From Parasedimentitalea psychrophila (GTDB taxonomy: Bacteria > Pseudomonadota > Alphaproteobacteria > Rhodobacterales > Rhodobacteraceae): 64,000 bases of DNA. The position numbers and the translations under genes were made by a program. The stretch covers positions 310,001 through 374,000 of the forward strand of contig NZ_CP127247.1 of the NCBI RefSeq assembly GCF_030285785.1. The letters are read 5' to 3'. Positions 51,843-61,070 of the stretch are shown in pieces; positions within the stretch are counted from its first letter, which is position 1, and each line of letters starts with the position of its first letter. A model generated the notes under the pieces. The model ran no database searches. It was given only the letters and a program-made list of their open reading frames with translations, and was not told where the DNA came from.

Positions 51843-53043
51843 CCGCTGCGGGCCGACCGGTTTGCGCCGGTAACGCGGGGTTTGACAAGATCTGTTCAAT
51901 GATCTCAACAAACAGCGAAATTCCAACCGGAATAAGTGCGTCAGGAAAGTCAAAATTGGGATTGTGCAACTGCGGTTGATCCTCGCCAGAGCCAATGAAC
52001 AACATTGCCGATTTCGCACCATCAAGTCCAAAACGGCTAAAATCTTCCGACCAACGCATCGGCGCTGTCATAAGGTGTTTGGTCAGATCAAGATTTTGGG
52101 CTGAACGCGCGGCAATGGCGGCGGCGTTTGCCTCATTCACATTTGCCAAAAACACGTCATGCCAGCTGACCGCAGCCAATAGAGCACTCTCTTGCCCAAG
52201 CGCTGTGCTCACCAGAGTTTCTGCCTCGGCGACCATCCGGTCCATTCGCCCGTCTGTCTGGCTGCGCAGTGTAACCCACAGCTCGCCATCTCCCGGTGCA
52301 ATGCCAAAACTCGCCTTGCCCAAGCGAGAATGGGTCAACGTGGCCAGGGCAAAATCATCATCCATAGTGCCGCCATTGCCGAGCAGAGGCAAAGTCTGCA
52401 TCAAGCCCGCCATCACCTGAGCGGGCGAGTCTCCATCTTCGGGGGCGGCGGCATGCGAGGTTTTGCCCGTAAATGTGATCTTCATCCCCCGTGAGGCGCA
52501 ATTGCTCGGGCCTTCGCACAGGCCAATCTCACCCAATGGGCGGCCCGGAATGTTGTGATAGGCAAAGGCAAAATCGGGACGAATCTCGGGCCAGCGCGGA
52601 TCGTTGATCACAGCTTGTGCGCCTGCTCCGGTCTCTTCGGCAGGCTGAAACAGTACTACAACGCGCCCGTATTCTGGGCGTTTGGCCAAGGCCAACCCCA
52701 CACCAAGCACCATCACCATATGGCCGTCATGCCCGCAAAGGTGCCCCTTACCTGCAATCGTTGAGCGATGCGGCACCTCGGAAATTTCGTGGATCGGCAG
52801 GCCATCAAGCTCACAGCGTATCATGACCGTCGGGCCGTCTTGCTTGCCGATGAATTCAGCCGCAACGCCATGCCCGCCAAGCCGCGTCCAAATCCGGTCC
52901 GCGCCTGCGCGCTCCAGCTCCATAGCGATGCGCGCAGCGGTCTGTTTTTCTTCGCCCGAAACTTCGGGAGTTTGATGCAAGGCGCGGCGCAGCTCGCCCA
53001 GTTCTGCAATCTGACGATCAGTCAAGGGACGTGTCATAGGCAT
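51835..53043 (-). CDS. M20 family amidohydrolase (N-acyl amino acid deacylase type)
   Basis: This metallopeptidase-fold amidohydrolase of about 402 residues removes an acyl group from an amino acid. It has the hippurate-hydrolase-like metal motifs CGHDGHMVMVLGV, LFQPAEETGAGAQAVI and FAYHNIPGRPLGEI, a dimerisation lid in KITFTGKTSHAAAPEDGDSP, and the final metal region SGEDQPQLHNPNFDFPD. The start is likely 53043 (MPMTRPLTDRQIAE); 53037 is also possible. It lies between the racemase and the HDAC-like amidohydrolase, so the operon has two different deacylases. Confidence 0.88.
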   Translation of the reverse strand: MPMTRPLTDRQIAELGELRRALHQTPEVSGEEKQTAARIAMELERAGADRIWTRLGGHGVAAEFIGKQDGPTVMIRCELDGLPIHEISEVPHRSTIAGKGHLCGHDGHMVMVLGVGLALAKRPEYGRVVVLFQPAEETGAGAQAVINDPRWPEIRPDFAFAYHNIPGRPLGEIGLCEGPSNCASRGMKITFTGKTSHAAAPEDGDSPAQVMAGLMQTLPLLGNGGTMDDDFALATLTHSRLGKASFGIAPGDGELWVTLRSQTDGRMDRMVAEAETLVSTALGQESALLAAVSWHDVFLANVNEANAAAIAARSAQNLDLTKHLMTAPMRWSEDFSRFGLDGAKSAMLFIGSGEDQPQLHNPNFDFPDALIPVGISLFVEIIEQILSNPALPAQTGRPAADG

Positions 53044-53074
53044 TCTTTCACATTGGGGCCAAGCGGCCATAGCT

Positions 53075-54100
53075 TCAACGCGCGGTTTGATACCCCGTCA
53101 GGCAGCGCGTCAGATTGGCGCCGAGGCTGTCAGAGAGATAGCCGCCCTCTTGCACGAACAGCACCGGGATCCCTAAGTCAGCCACCGCAGCCCCGATCCG
53201 GGCAAACCCATCTTGGGTGACGGCAAGCCCCTGAAACGGATCATCAATCGACGCATCCAACCCCAAGGCAACCACCAGGACATCGGCACCAAACAGCGAC
53301 ACCCGTTCCAGCGCGGTGGCCAGTGCTTTCATGAAACCATCATCCTCAGTGCCGCGCGCCAGTGGCAGGTTGAGATTGTAACCCAGCCCGCGCCCTTCGC
53401 CGCGTTCTTGGGCATAGCCCCAAAAGAACGGATAGAATCGGTCAGGATCGGCATGAATGGAGAGGGTCAGCACGTCGTCGCGGTCATAGAACATGCCCTG
53501 CGTACCGTTGCCGTGATGCACATCGACATCGACGATTGCCGGGCGCAAACCTGCGGCGCGCAACCGCTCAGCGGCGATGCCCGAATTATTGAGAAAGCAA
53601 AAGCCACCGGCCAAATCACCAAAAGCATGGTGCCCTGGCGGGCGCGACAGCACATATGCGGATTGGGCACCGTCGACGATAATATCCGCCCCGGTGATTG
53701 CTGATTGCGCTGACCAATAGGCCGCCTCCCAGGTGCCTTTTGCAATCGGGCAAGCCGTGTCAGCCTGATGATAGCCGGATTGGCCGGTCGCCGATTTCGG
53801 GTAGCCATCGCTGCGGCGTGCAGGGTGAATATTTGGGATCACCTCATCACTGGCGCCCTCAATATATTGCCAACGACGGTAGATGTTTTTGAGGAAGGTT
53901 AAATATTCAGCCGTATGCACCGCTGCAATCGGGCCAAGCCCTGCATCCTTGGGGGCTTCAAAAATGCAGCCCGCAGCCTCGGCACCGGCGCGCAACACCT
54001 CAATGCGTTTGGGCTGTTCGGGGTTTGGAAGTATCTTGCCATTGGCCATGAAATGCTTGGGGTCATGCTGCCATTGGCGCTCGTCTAGTATCGCTCTCAT
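53075..54100 (-). CDS. Histone-deacetylase-family amidohydrolase, acetylpolyamine amidohydrolase-like
   Basis: This 341-residue zinc hydrolase has the length and motifs of bacterial acetylpolyamine amidohydrolases. RPPGHHAFGDLAGGFCFLNN holds the catalytic His pair. IVDVDVHHGNGTQGMFYDRDDVLTLSIHAD holds the zinc-binding Asp and His. ALGLDASIDDPFQGLAVTQDGF holds the second zinc Asp. The long loop with the HxAD context fits the polyamine subgroup. The start at 54100 is preceded by AGGACAGG. An exact 15-bp duplication upstream (54101-54115, 54117-54131) offers a second, longer start. Likely substrate is an acetylated amine such as an acetylpolyamine or N-acetyl-lysine-like compound. Confidence 0.87.
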   Translation of the reverse strand: MRAILDERQWQHDPKHFMANGKILPNPEQPKRIEVLRAGAEAAGCIFEAPKDAGLGPIAAVHTAEYLTFLKNIYRRWQYIEGASDEVIPNIHPARRSDGYPKSATGQSGYHQADTACPIAKGTWEAAYWSAQSAITGADIIVDGAQSAYVLSRPPGHHAFGDLAGGFCFLNNSGIAAERLRAAGLRPAIVDVDVHHGNGTQGMFYDRDDVLTLSIHADPDRFYPFFWGYAQERGEGRGLGYNLNLPLARGTEDDGFMKALATALERVSLFGADVLVVALGLDASIDDPFQGLAVTQDGFARIGAAVADLGIPVLFVQEGGYLSDSLGANLTRCLTGYQTAR

Positions 54101-54131
54101 TTGCCTGTCCTGCATTTTGCCTGTCCTGCAT
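54101..54131 (-). repeat. 15-bp tandem duplication of the ribosome-binding site region
   Basis: TTGCCTGTCCTGCAT occurs at 54101-54115 and at 54117-54131. On the transcribed strand each copy holds ATGCAGGACAGGCAA, i.e. a ribosome-binding site and a possible start for the amidohydrolase gene. Confidence 0.85.
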
Positions 54132-54142
54132 CTTGGTTGCGC

Positions 54143-55069
54143 TTAAATCGCGGTGCGATCGGCACCTTTTAGGCCCAGCATCGCGCGGGCTTCGGTTGGG
54201 GTGGCGACCTCGCGGCCCAGATCTTCAACGATCCGCCGGATCTTGACGACTTGCTCGGCATTGGTTTTGGCCAAGGTGCCGCGCGAAATCATCAAACTGT
54301 CTTCCAGGCCAACCCGCACATGCCCGCCCATCGCCGCCGCCATGGTAATAAACGGCATCTGGTGACGCCCGGCAGCCAGAACCGAAAACATATAATCATC
54401 GCCAAACAGCTTGTCGGCGATCACCTTCATATGCATCAGGTTCTCCGGGTCAGCCCCCATACCGCCCAACACACCAAAGACGAATTGGATGAACAGAGGC
54501 TTTTGCACCAGCCCACGATCCACGAAATGCTTGAGCATATAGAGATGGCCGATATCATAACATTCAAACTCAAACCGAGCCCCCCGATCGACGCCCATTT
54601 CGGTCAGGATACGGGCCATATCGCGGGGAGTATTTTTGAAAACCAGATCATCACTGTTTTCCAGAAACGGCTTTTCCCAGTCAAATTTCCACTCGCTGAC
54701 CTTTTGCACCGCCGGATAAAGCGCAAAATTGAGCGAGCCCATATTCAGGCTGCACATCTCCGGTTCTGCCAACTTGGGAGCGGCGAGACGGTCATCCAGC
54801 GTCATCAGCGCGCTGCCACCGGTCGAGATATTCAGCACCGCATCAGATGCCTGCTTTATACGCGGCAAAAACGCCATAAAATCTTCTTTGAGCGCCGATG
54901 GCTGACCCGTTTTTGGGTTGCGCGCATGAAGGTGCAAAATCGCCGCACCCGCCTCGGCTGCACCCAGGGCATGCTCGGTGATCTCGTCGGGCGTGATCGG
55001 CAAATAGGGCGACATTGATGGCGTGTGAATCGAGCCGGTAATAGCGCAAGTGATCAGGATTTTTGTCAT
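54143..55069 (-). CDS. Beta-keto acid cleavage enzyme (BKACE, former DUF849)
   Basis: This 308-residue zinc TIM-barrel enzyme combines a beta-keto acid with acetyl-CoA to give a CoA ester and acetoacetate. The zinc histidines H46 and H48 are in AAILHLHARNPKTGQPS. Family segments are NISTGGSALMTLDDRL, EMCSLNMGSLNF and VRVGLEDSLMISRGTLAKTNAEQV. It follows the aminotransferase by 3 bp, so that enzyme probably makes its beta-keto substrate. Known relatives act on 3-keto-5-aminohexanoate or dehydrocarnitine; the substrate here cannot be read from sequence. Confidence 0.92.
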   Translation of the reverse strand: MTKILITCAITGSIHTPSMSPYLPITPDEITEHALGAAEAGAAILHLHARNPKTGQPSALKEDFMAFLPRIKQASDAVLNISTGGSALMTLDDRLAAPKLAEPEMCSLNMGSLNFALYPAVQKVSEWKFDWEKPFLENSDDLVFKNTPRDMARILTEMGVDRGARFEFECYDIGHLYMLKHFVDRGLVQKPLFIQFVFGVLGGMGADPENLMHMKVIADKLFGDDYMFSVLAAGRHQMPFITMAAAMGGHVRVGLEDSLMISRGTLAKTNAEQVVKIRRIVEDLGREVATPTEARAMLGLKGADRTAI

Positions 55070-55072
55070 CGG

Positions 55073-56410
55073 TTAGGCTGCTTTCAAATCGGCATGAATT
55101 TCTTGGCTGAACTGCGCCAGGCTGGCATCAAGACCCTCGATGATCTCATCGATGTGCCCAGCATTCACGATCAGCGGCGGGCAGACCAATATGTGGTCAC
55201 CATGGGTGCCATCGCGCGTGCGTCGCGAGTAAACGATCAACCCGCGCGCATAAGCCAGATCAACAAAGCGCTGATGCGCATTCAGACTGGCCGGAAGCGG
55301 CGCTTTGCTGTCGCGGTCGCCCATGAATTCAAAGGCCGTCAACAAGCCCTTGCCGCGCACATCGCCGATCAATTCGTATTTCTGCATCAAGCCGTTGAGC
55401 CGCGCCAAAAGCCCGTTGCCCATCACAGCGGCATTGGCGCAAAGGTCCTGCATTTCAATCTCATTGAGCACGGCAAGACCGGCGGCACAGGCCAGCGGAT
55501 TACCGGCATAGGTGAAACCATGCGCAAAGCCACCCTGGTCCAAAATCGGCGTGACCAGCCGTTCGTCGGCGATCATCGCACCCAGCGGCACATAACCCGC
55601 GCCCAGCCCCTTGGACATCACCACAATGTCAGGCCGCGCCTGCCAATGATCTGAGCCTAAGAACTTGCCCGTACGGCCCGCTCCCGTCATCACTTCATCC
55701 ATGATAAGCAGGATGCCGTGGCGGGTGCAAATTTCGCGGATCCGCTCCATATATCCGCGCGGCGGCACCAGTGCACCCGTCGATGCCCCCCCCACCGGCT
55801 CAACGATAAAGGCCAGCACGCTCTCGGGCCCTTCAACCAAAATCTTGGCTTCGAGCATGTCGGCATAGTAAAGACCGGTGGCCGTGTCATCGGCATCCAG
55901 CCCGTCCAGATAGGCGCGCGGCGCCGGGATCTTGGGCATCTCTTGCATCATCGGAGTAAATGGCGCGGTCAGCGGTGAGTATCCCGTTACAGCCAGTGCG
56001 CCCAAACTGCAGCCATGATAGCTCGGCCTGCGCGAGATGACCTTCCAGCGCGTATCCTGCCCCGTGGCCACCGCATATTGCCGCGCCAGTTTCAGCCCAC
56101 TTTCCACCGCTTCAGAGCCGCCGGACACAAAGAACACTTTGTTCAGCCCCTCAGGCATCAAACCAGCCAGTTTGGTCGCCAATTGCTCGGAGGCTTCGGT
56201 TTCAAAATGCAATCGATAGCCGAAAGTAGATTTTTCCATCTGGCGACGCATCGCCGTGAGCACAGTCTCGTTGGAATGGCCGACATTGCACACCATCGCG
56301 CCCGAGGACCCGTCCAGATAACGCTTGCCATCCTGGTCCCACATATAAACGCCACGCGCCTGGTCCAAAACAGGTTTGCGCCCATGCGCTTGATAGAAAA
56401 GATTGCTCAT
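55073..56410 (-). CDS. Class III (omega) aminotransferase
   Basis: This 445-residue PLP aminotransferase starts at 56410 (MSNLFYQAHGRKPVLDQARGVYMWD). The PLP aspartate is in LLIMDEVMTGAGRTGKF and the Schiff-base lysine in VVMSKGLGAGYVPLGAMIA. The N-terminal WDQDGKRYLDGSSGAMVCNVGH and FAHGFTYAGNPLACAAGLAVL are family-typical. It probably removes an amino group from a beta- or omega-amino acid, yielding the beta-keto acid for the BKACE enzyme. It is the first gene of the operon and is divergent from a LysR gene. Confidence 0.92.
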   Translation of the reverse strand: MSNLFYQAHGRKPVLDQARGVYMWDQDGKRYLDGSSGAMVCNVGHSNETVLTAMRRQMEKSTFGYRLHFETEASEQLATKLAGLMPEGLNKVFFVSGGSEAVESGLKLARQYAVATGQDTRWKVISRRPSYHGCSLGALAVTGYSPLTAPFTPMMQEMPKIPAPRAYLDGLDADDTATGLYYADMLEAKILVEGPESVLAFIVEPVGGASTGALVPPRGYMERIREICTRHGILLIMDEVMTGAGRTGKFLGSDHWQARPDIVVMSKGLGAGYVPLGAMIADERLVTPILDQGGFAHGFTYAGNPLACAAGLAVLNEIEMQDLCANAAVMGNGLLARLNGLMQKYELIGDVRGKGLLTAFEFMGDRDSKAPLPASLNAHQRFVDLAYARGLIVYSRRTRDGTHGDHILVCPPLIVNAGHIDEIIEGLDASLAQFSQEIHADLKAA

Positions 56411-56574
56411 TGTCTGCTTCCCAGTTTTCCGACCGCTATTTTGCCTTGTCAGCCCGCACTGCTTAACATCGCTGTCAGCGTGCTTGGGGTCTGAGTGTGG
56501 TCTTGCCGGAACCATGCGAGAGACGCTAGTATAGTTCAAATAGATAATCTAAATTCCAGATATAGCGAGTACCT

Positions 56575-57543
56575 ATGAAAGAGACTGGCCCCCAATGCGA
56601 GGCAGAGCGTACCGCACGCGAGCTCGACTGGAACCTTTTGCGCACCTTCGTGGTTCTGGCTGAAAGTTATTCGATCACCGATGCCGCAAACCAGTTACGG
56701 CTCAAACAGCCGACAGTTTCAACGGCGCTCAAACGGCTTGAAGACCGAATTGGACGCAAGCTGATCAATCGCTCTCCGGGCCATTACGCGCTTACCGAAG
56801 CCGGGCGGCTGTTGTACCGCGAAGCGGTTGAGATCAACGGCTCGGTGTTGCGCCTTTCAACCCTGATGCGTGAGATGACCGATGACGTGCGTGGCCATGT
56901 GCGCATAGCGATGGCAAGCCATGTGGTCAGCCCGCTAATTGATCAGACGCTGACCAGCTTTCACTCCGCGCACCCGAAATCGACCCTGACTATTGACGTG
57001 CTCTCCAGCTCAAAGGCGATTGCCGAGGTCGCTGCCAAACGCGCTTCATTTGCGATCTGCCTGGTGGGTGATCACAGCCCAGGGCTTGAGTATCGGCGCA
57101 TGTTTCGGGAGTATTTCGGGCTGTTCTGTGGCCCGCCTCACCCACTTTTCGGACGCGACAACCTGACGATTTCCGATCTCGAGGGCCATTCCTCGGTGAG
57201 TTTTGAAACCGACCGGCTGCAAGATGTTCTGAAACCCGTCACTGTGATGCGCGCACAGGCCGCTCTGGGACAAAAGATCACTGGCGTATCGAGCCATCTT
57301 GAAGAAGTGCGACGGATGATCGTCTCGGGATTGGGTGTTGGCCCGCTGCCTGTTCATGTCGCTGCCCGCGACGTCCGGGACGGGCAACTTTGGCAGGTGC
57401 CACCCTTTGATGACCTGCCCCCGATTGACGTTTATCTGGTCTGGAGCAGCCACGCAGCGAAGAGCCGCGCGGAACAGATTTTGCTCGATGGATTGCTGCA
57501 AGCGATTGAAACCACCCCAATAGAAGAGCGCAGCTACCGGTGA
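56575..57543 (+). CDS. LysR-family regulator, divergent from the aminotransferase operon
   Basis: This 322-residue regulator has the LysR helix-turn-helix (LDWNLLRTFVVLAESYSITDAANQLRLKQPTVSTALKRLEDRIG). A substrate-binding domain runs from about 100 to 305 (DDVRGHVRIAMASHVVSPLIDQTL, SGLGVGPLPVHVA). It is divergent from the aminotransferase across 164 bp that include TTCAAATAGATAATCTAAATT-like AT-rich sequence, the probable control region. It probably activates the operon in response to the substrate. Confidence 0.92.
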   Translation: MKETGPQCEAERTARELDWNLLRTFVVLAESYSITDAANQLRLKQPTVSTALKRLEDRIGRKLINRSPGHYALTEAGRLLYREAVEINGSVLRLSTLMREMTDDVRGHVRIAMASHVVSPLIDQTLTSFHSAHPKSTLTIDVLSSSKAIAEVAAKRASFAICLVGDHSPGLEYRRMFREYFGLFCGPPHPLFGRDNLTISDLEGHSSVSFETDRLQDVLKPVTVMRAQAALGQKITGVSSHLEEVRRMIVSGLGVGPLPVHVAARDVRDGQLWQVPPFDDLPPIDVYLVWSSHAAKSRAEQILLDGLLQAIETTPIEERSYR

Positions 57544-57632
57544 GCTGCGCGCCTCCATGAGAGGGGGTCGCAACAGCGGGCCGTTTGGCGATGCACCGCC
57601 AACCGCACTGGCATCCGCACTGGCACGGAGCC

Positions 57633-58406
57633 TTAGCCCTTTTGGCCTGCAAGATGCTTTCGCAAGAAGTTCCGCGTGCGGTCATTTTTCGGGTTACGGA
57701 AGATCACCTCTGGCGGGCCTTCCTCCACCACAACGCCCTGATCCATAAACAAGACCCGATCACAGACACTCTCGGCGAACCCCATTTCATGGGTCACGAT
57801 GATCATTGTCATGTGCTCTTCTGCAAGCTTCTTCATGACAAGGTTCACCTCTTCGACCAATTCAGGGTCAAGCGCCGAAGTCGCCTCGTCAAACAGCATC
57901 ACCTTGGGCTTCATCGCCAGTGCCCGTGCAATCGCAACCCGTTGTTTTTGTCCGCCTGACAGCTGCGATGGGTAATAATCAATTCGCTCAATCATGCCCA
58001 CTTTGGTCAGCTGCTCTTCTGCCAGAGCATTGGCCTCAGCATCAGACAAGCCTTTGAGCATCTTGGGCGCCATAGTCACATTTTCACGCACCTTCAGATG
58101 CGGGAACAGGTTAAAGTGCTGGAACACCATACCGATTTCTTGCCGCACTTTATTGATGTGCTGCTCATACTGGCGATGCGGCAGGCTCTTATTGATCTGC
58201 TTGTCTTCCAGCCAGACCTCGCCACCCGTCAGCGGATCAAGATCATTGATCGCGCGCAAAAGCGTGCTCTTGCCCGAGCCTGAAGGGCCGATAATCGCCA
58301 CGATCTGGCCACGCTGAACTCGCAAGCTGATGTCTCGCAATACTTTCAGCGACCCAAAGCTTTTCTGCGCATGGCGGATGTCGATGAACGGTTTTTGGTT
58401 GGTCAT
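57633..58406 (-). CDS. Polar amino-acid ABC transporter ATP-binding protein
   Basis: This 257-residue ATPase of the GlnQ/HisP type has Walker [14 protein letters not shown]-loop [13 protein letters not shown], signature [14 protein letters not shown], Walker [15 protein letters not shown] and switch VTHEMGFAE. The Walker B aspartate-glutamate pair has alanine next (DEATS), as is common in this subfamily. The start at 58406 is chosen for the strong GGAGGAG site six bases upstream. It is the last gene of the transporter operon. Confidence 0.94.
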   Translation of the reverse strand: MTNQKPFIDIRHAQKSFGSLKVLRDISLRVQRGQIVAIIGPSGSGKSTLLRAINDLDPLTGGEVWLEDKQINKSLPHRQYEQHINKVRQEIGMVFQHFNLFPHLKVRENVTMAPKMLKGLSDAEANALAEEQLTKVGMIERIDYYPSQLSGGQKQRVAIARALAMKPKVMLFDEATSALDPELVEEVNLVMKKLAEEHMTMIIVTHEMGFAESVCDRVLFMDQGVVVEEGPPEVIFRNPKNDRTRNFLRKHLAGQKG

Positions 58407-58423
58407 TTTGCTCTCCTCCCCGT

Positions 58424-59080
58424 TCATCGTGAAACCTGAATGCGGCGCTCAACGTGGCGCAATACAGCTTCCATAACGAGGTTGATGATATAATAGACGA
58501 CAGCCACGAGCACATAGAACTCAAACGGCCGGTAAGTGCTGCCAATGGCGCGCTGCGCCGACAGGGTCAGTTCGGAAACGCCAATCACCGACACCAGAGC
58601 CGAATCCTTGAGCAGGGCAATCATATTGTTGCCAATTGGCGGGATCACATCGCGTACGGCCTGTGGCACCACCACTTTACGAAGCGCCTGCATCCGGCTC
58701 AACCCGAGTGTGCGCGCGGCCTCGATCTGGCCCTTGTCAACAGCCAGAATGCTGGCCTGGAACAGTTCCGAATTATAGACTGCAAAATGCAACCCAAGCC
58801 CGACAACACCAGCGACAAAAGCGGGCACATCGATGCCGATTTGCACAAGGCCGAAATAGATCAGAAAGAGTTGCAGCAACAGCGGTGTTCCCATGAACAG
58901 GAACGAAAACACTCGGAACGGCCAGCGCAGAACTGCGGGCGCATAAAGAGCGATGACAGCCAGCAGGATGCCACCGAAAAAGCTGACAACAGCGGCACCG
59001 ACCGTAATTGCAATCGTCCAAAGCGCGCCGATCAGTACGATATCAAGATATTTTGGAATGACGCTAAAATCGAGACCCAT
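58424..59080 (-). CDS. Polar amino-acid ABC transporter permease
   Basis: This 218-residue inner-membrane permease of the HisMQ type has about five helices. The segment [36 protein letters not shown] is the family's N-terminal signature (RGTPLL-like, here MGTPLL). The EAA loop is [33 protein letters not shown]. It pairs with the permease at 59098. Confidence 0.93.
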   Translation of the reverse strand: MGLDFSVIPKYLDIVLIGALWTIAITVGAAVVSFFGGILLAVIALYAPAVLRWPFRVFSFLFMGTPLLLQLFLIYFGLVQIGIDVPAFVAGVVGLGLHFAVYNSELFQASILAVDKGQIEAARTLGLSRMQALRKVVVPQAVRDVIPPIGNNMIALLKDSALVSVIGVSELTLSAQRAIGSTYRPFEFYVLVAVVYYIINLVMEAVLRHVERRIQVSR

Positions 59081-59097
59081 GAGTTTTCCTTCCTCGA

Positions 59098-59775
59098 TTA
59101 AATGATGCGCGCTTTACGGTCGGCCCAGGCAATGCCCAGCCCCACCACGTAAATGATGATCATGTAAAGAACGCCCGCGATCAGGAACATCTCGAATGGT
59201 TTGTAGGTCGAGCCGATATAGCGTTGCGCGGTGTAGGTTAGCTCCACCACAGAGATCGCCGCCACCAGGGCAGTACCTTTGATCAAGGCGTTGATATTTA
59301 CACCAAGTGGCCGGATCATTAGCCGCATAGCCTGTGGTAAGATCACGTTGCGCATCGCCTGCCAGCGGCTCATGCCAAGCGTCCGAGCGGCCTCTTTCTG
59401 ACCCTTGTCGACTGCAATGATCGCACCTCGAATGGTTTCGGTCATATAGGCTCCGGAATTGAGCCCCAGCCCAATCACTCCGGCTTCAAAGGCGTCCAGC
59501 TGAATGCCGATCTGCGGCCCGCCGAAATAGAGGATGAACAGCTGGATAAGCGCCGGAGTGCCACGAAACACGCTGACATAGGCGGCGCCCAAAAAGCGGA
59601 ATACCGCAAAACGAGAGAACCGCGCCGAGGCGCCGACAATCGCGCATGCCAACCCTAATATTGCAGTTAGAACCGACAGTAAAATAGTAGTCCAGGCCGC
59701 CTCCAGAAAGTAGGGAAAGACCCGTTGCATCAGCTCATAGTCCACCGTGGCCTGCCTCCTGAACAGTAACGTCAA
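59098..59775 (-). CDS. Polar amino-acid ABC transporter permease, partner subunit
   Basis: This 225-residue HisMQ-type permease has the FRGTPALIQLFILYFGGPQIG signature and the EAA loop EAARTLGMSRWQAMRNVILPQAMRLMIRPLGVNINALIKGTALV. The start could also be the ATG at 59730 (MQRVFPYFLE), which better matches relatives. It lies after the binding-protein gene and a strong hairpin. Confidence 0.92.
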   Translation of the reverse strand: MTLLFRRQATVDYELMQRVFPYFLEAAWTTILLSVLTAILGLACAIVGASARFSRFAVFRFLGAAYVSVFRGTPALIQLFILYFGGPQIGIQLDAFEAGVIGLGLNSGAYMTETIRGAIIAVDKGQKEAARTLGMSRWQAMRNVILPQAMRLMIRPLGVNINALIKGTALVAAISVVELTYTAQRYIGSTYKPFEMFLIAGVLYMIIIYVVGLGIAWADRKARII

Positions 59776-59816
59776 TTGCCGCGCCCTGCATATTGCGATG
59801 GGTCACACAGCGCATA

Positions 59817-59848
59817 AAACGGCCCTGCCTGATAGGTCAGGCAGGGCC
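59817..59848 (-). terminator. Strong hairpin after the amino-acid-binding-protein gene
   Basis: A perfect 12-bp stem (GGCCCTGCCTGA at 59821-59832, TCAGGCAGGGCC at 59837-59848) with a 4-nt loop is followed on the transcribed strand by GTTTTATG. It sits between the binding-protein and permease genes and should act as a partial terminator. Confidence 0.88.
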
Positions 59849-59862
59849 AGATATCCAGCGAA

Positions 59863-60648
59863 TTAGCGGATATCGCCGCCAACCCATTCCTTGGCAATCG
59901 CAAGATAGGTGCCGTCAGCCATCATCGCATCAAGTGCTGCCTGCATCGACGTCGCCAGCTCAGGATTGCCCTTGCGGATCGCGATGCCAGCTTCAATGAC
60001 TCCAGCACTTTCGTCGATCAGCATGACATAGTCCTGACCGGTTTCTTTCATTGCCAGGATCGCCGCGATGGAGTCGTTGATGATGACATCTACCCGGCCA
60101 TGCTCAAGCTCCAGCAGAAGCTCTGGCAGGCCCTTGTAGGTGCGCACATTATAGCCCTGACCGCGCGCCCAATCTTCATGGGTTTCGCCCAAAGTTACGC
60201 CAACGGCTTTGCCCTCAAGCTGCGATGTATCAGTGATCACCAACCCAGGCTTGGAGAAGATCGCGCGTTTGGTGGTGTAATATGGACCAACGAAATCGAT
60301 CACTTCCTTGCGCTCTTCGGTAATCGACATCGAGCCAACGATAGCATCATATTTATTGGCAAGCAGGCCGCCGATGATGCCGTCCCATGCTGTGGTGACA
60401 ATCTCTACTTCGACGCCCATACGTTTAGCAATCTCTGCGCCGATGGCCGGGTCGAAGCCGACAACCTCGTTGGATTCACTCACGAAATTGAACGGAGGAT
60501 AAGCGCCGCTCATCGCGATACGGATCACACCGGATTCTTTGATTTTTGCCATTTCATCGGCCATAGCAAAACTGGCGGCACTCAGGCTGACAGCAGTCGC
60601 AATACCCGCAGCTAGCACGGTTTTCAGAAGCGTTCTACGCGTAGTCAT
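59863..60648 (-). CDS. Polar amino-acid-binding periplasmic protein
   Basis: This 261-residue SBP_bac_3 protein starts at 60648 with GGAG six bases upstream. The signal peptide MTTRRTLLKTVLAAGIATAVSLSAASFAMA has a twin-arginine-like start (TTRRTLLK), so Tat export is possible. The mature part has GVIRIAMSGAYPPFNFVSESNEVVGFDPAIGAEIAKRMGVEVEIV, the standard ligand-binding strands, and GSMSITEERKEVIDFVGPYY. It is the first gene of the transporter operon. Confidence 0.93.
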   Translation of the reverse strand: MTTRRTLLKTVLAAGIATAVSLSAASFAMADEMAKIKESGVIRIAMSGAYPPFNFVSESNEVVGFDPAIGAEIAKRMGVEVEIVTTAWDGIIGGLLANKYDAIVGSMSITEERKEVIDFVGPYYTTKRAIFSKPGLVITDTSQLEGKAVGVTLGETHEDWARGQGYNVRTYKGLPELLLELEHGRVDVIINDSIAAILAMKETGQDYVMLIDESAGVIEAGIAIRKGNPELATSMQAALDAMMADGTYLAIAKEWVGGDIR

Positions 60649-61070
60649 GGTGATCTCCATTGTCGGTTTAGGTCTTTTCTTTTTGAGCACCTTGGCACGT
60701 CGGCCTTGGCCCTTGATATTTGTGTGCCGAAGCTTGCACAGCCCAGGCCATTGCGCCAATAGATATCCAGAATGTGAAATATAGAAATGATCTATGGGCG
60801 AGCCTACTGCGTTTTTGTACCTTTTCTCGCAGGCCGGAACGGTTTTGTCGCAAACTTGCCCGGCGAGCAATACAGGCTCCAGCTCCGAATACCCCAGTGT
60901 CAGACGGATGCGAACCAGTCTCTGCAAGGCCAGCAACGCTGTCCCTTATTGCGCAAAAAGCTGGCCCCACTCGGCGAGAGCGGCGGCGCGGTTGCGCGGT
61001 TGCGCTTGAAATTGGCGCGTGAGTAAAGTCGGGTAATCCCCCCATTTTTAACGGGGTTCATTCGTAGAAC
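60649..61070 (-). other. Non-coding gap upstream of the amino-acid transporter operon
   Basis: No gene is supported in these 422 bp; the right-going frames near 60790-61020 lack family features. The transporter promoter should lie at about 60660-60800. The stretch 60959-61015 resembles 48685-48733 (dispersed repeat, copy 2), with AGCTGGCCCCACTCGGCG at its start and CGCTTGAAATTGG at its end. Confidence 0.5.
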
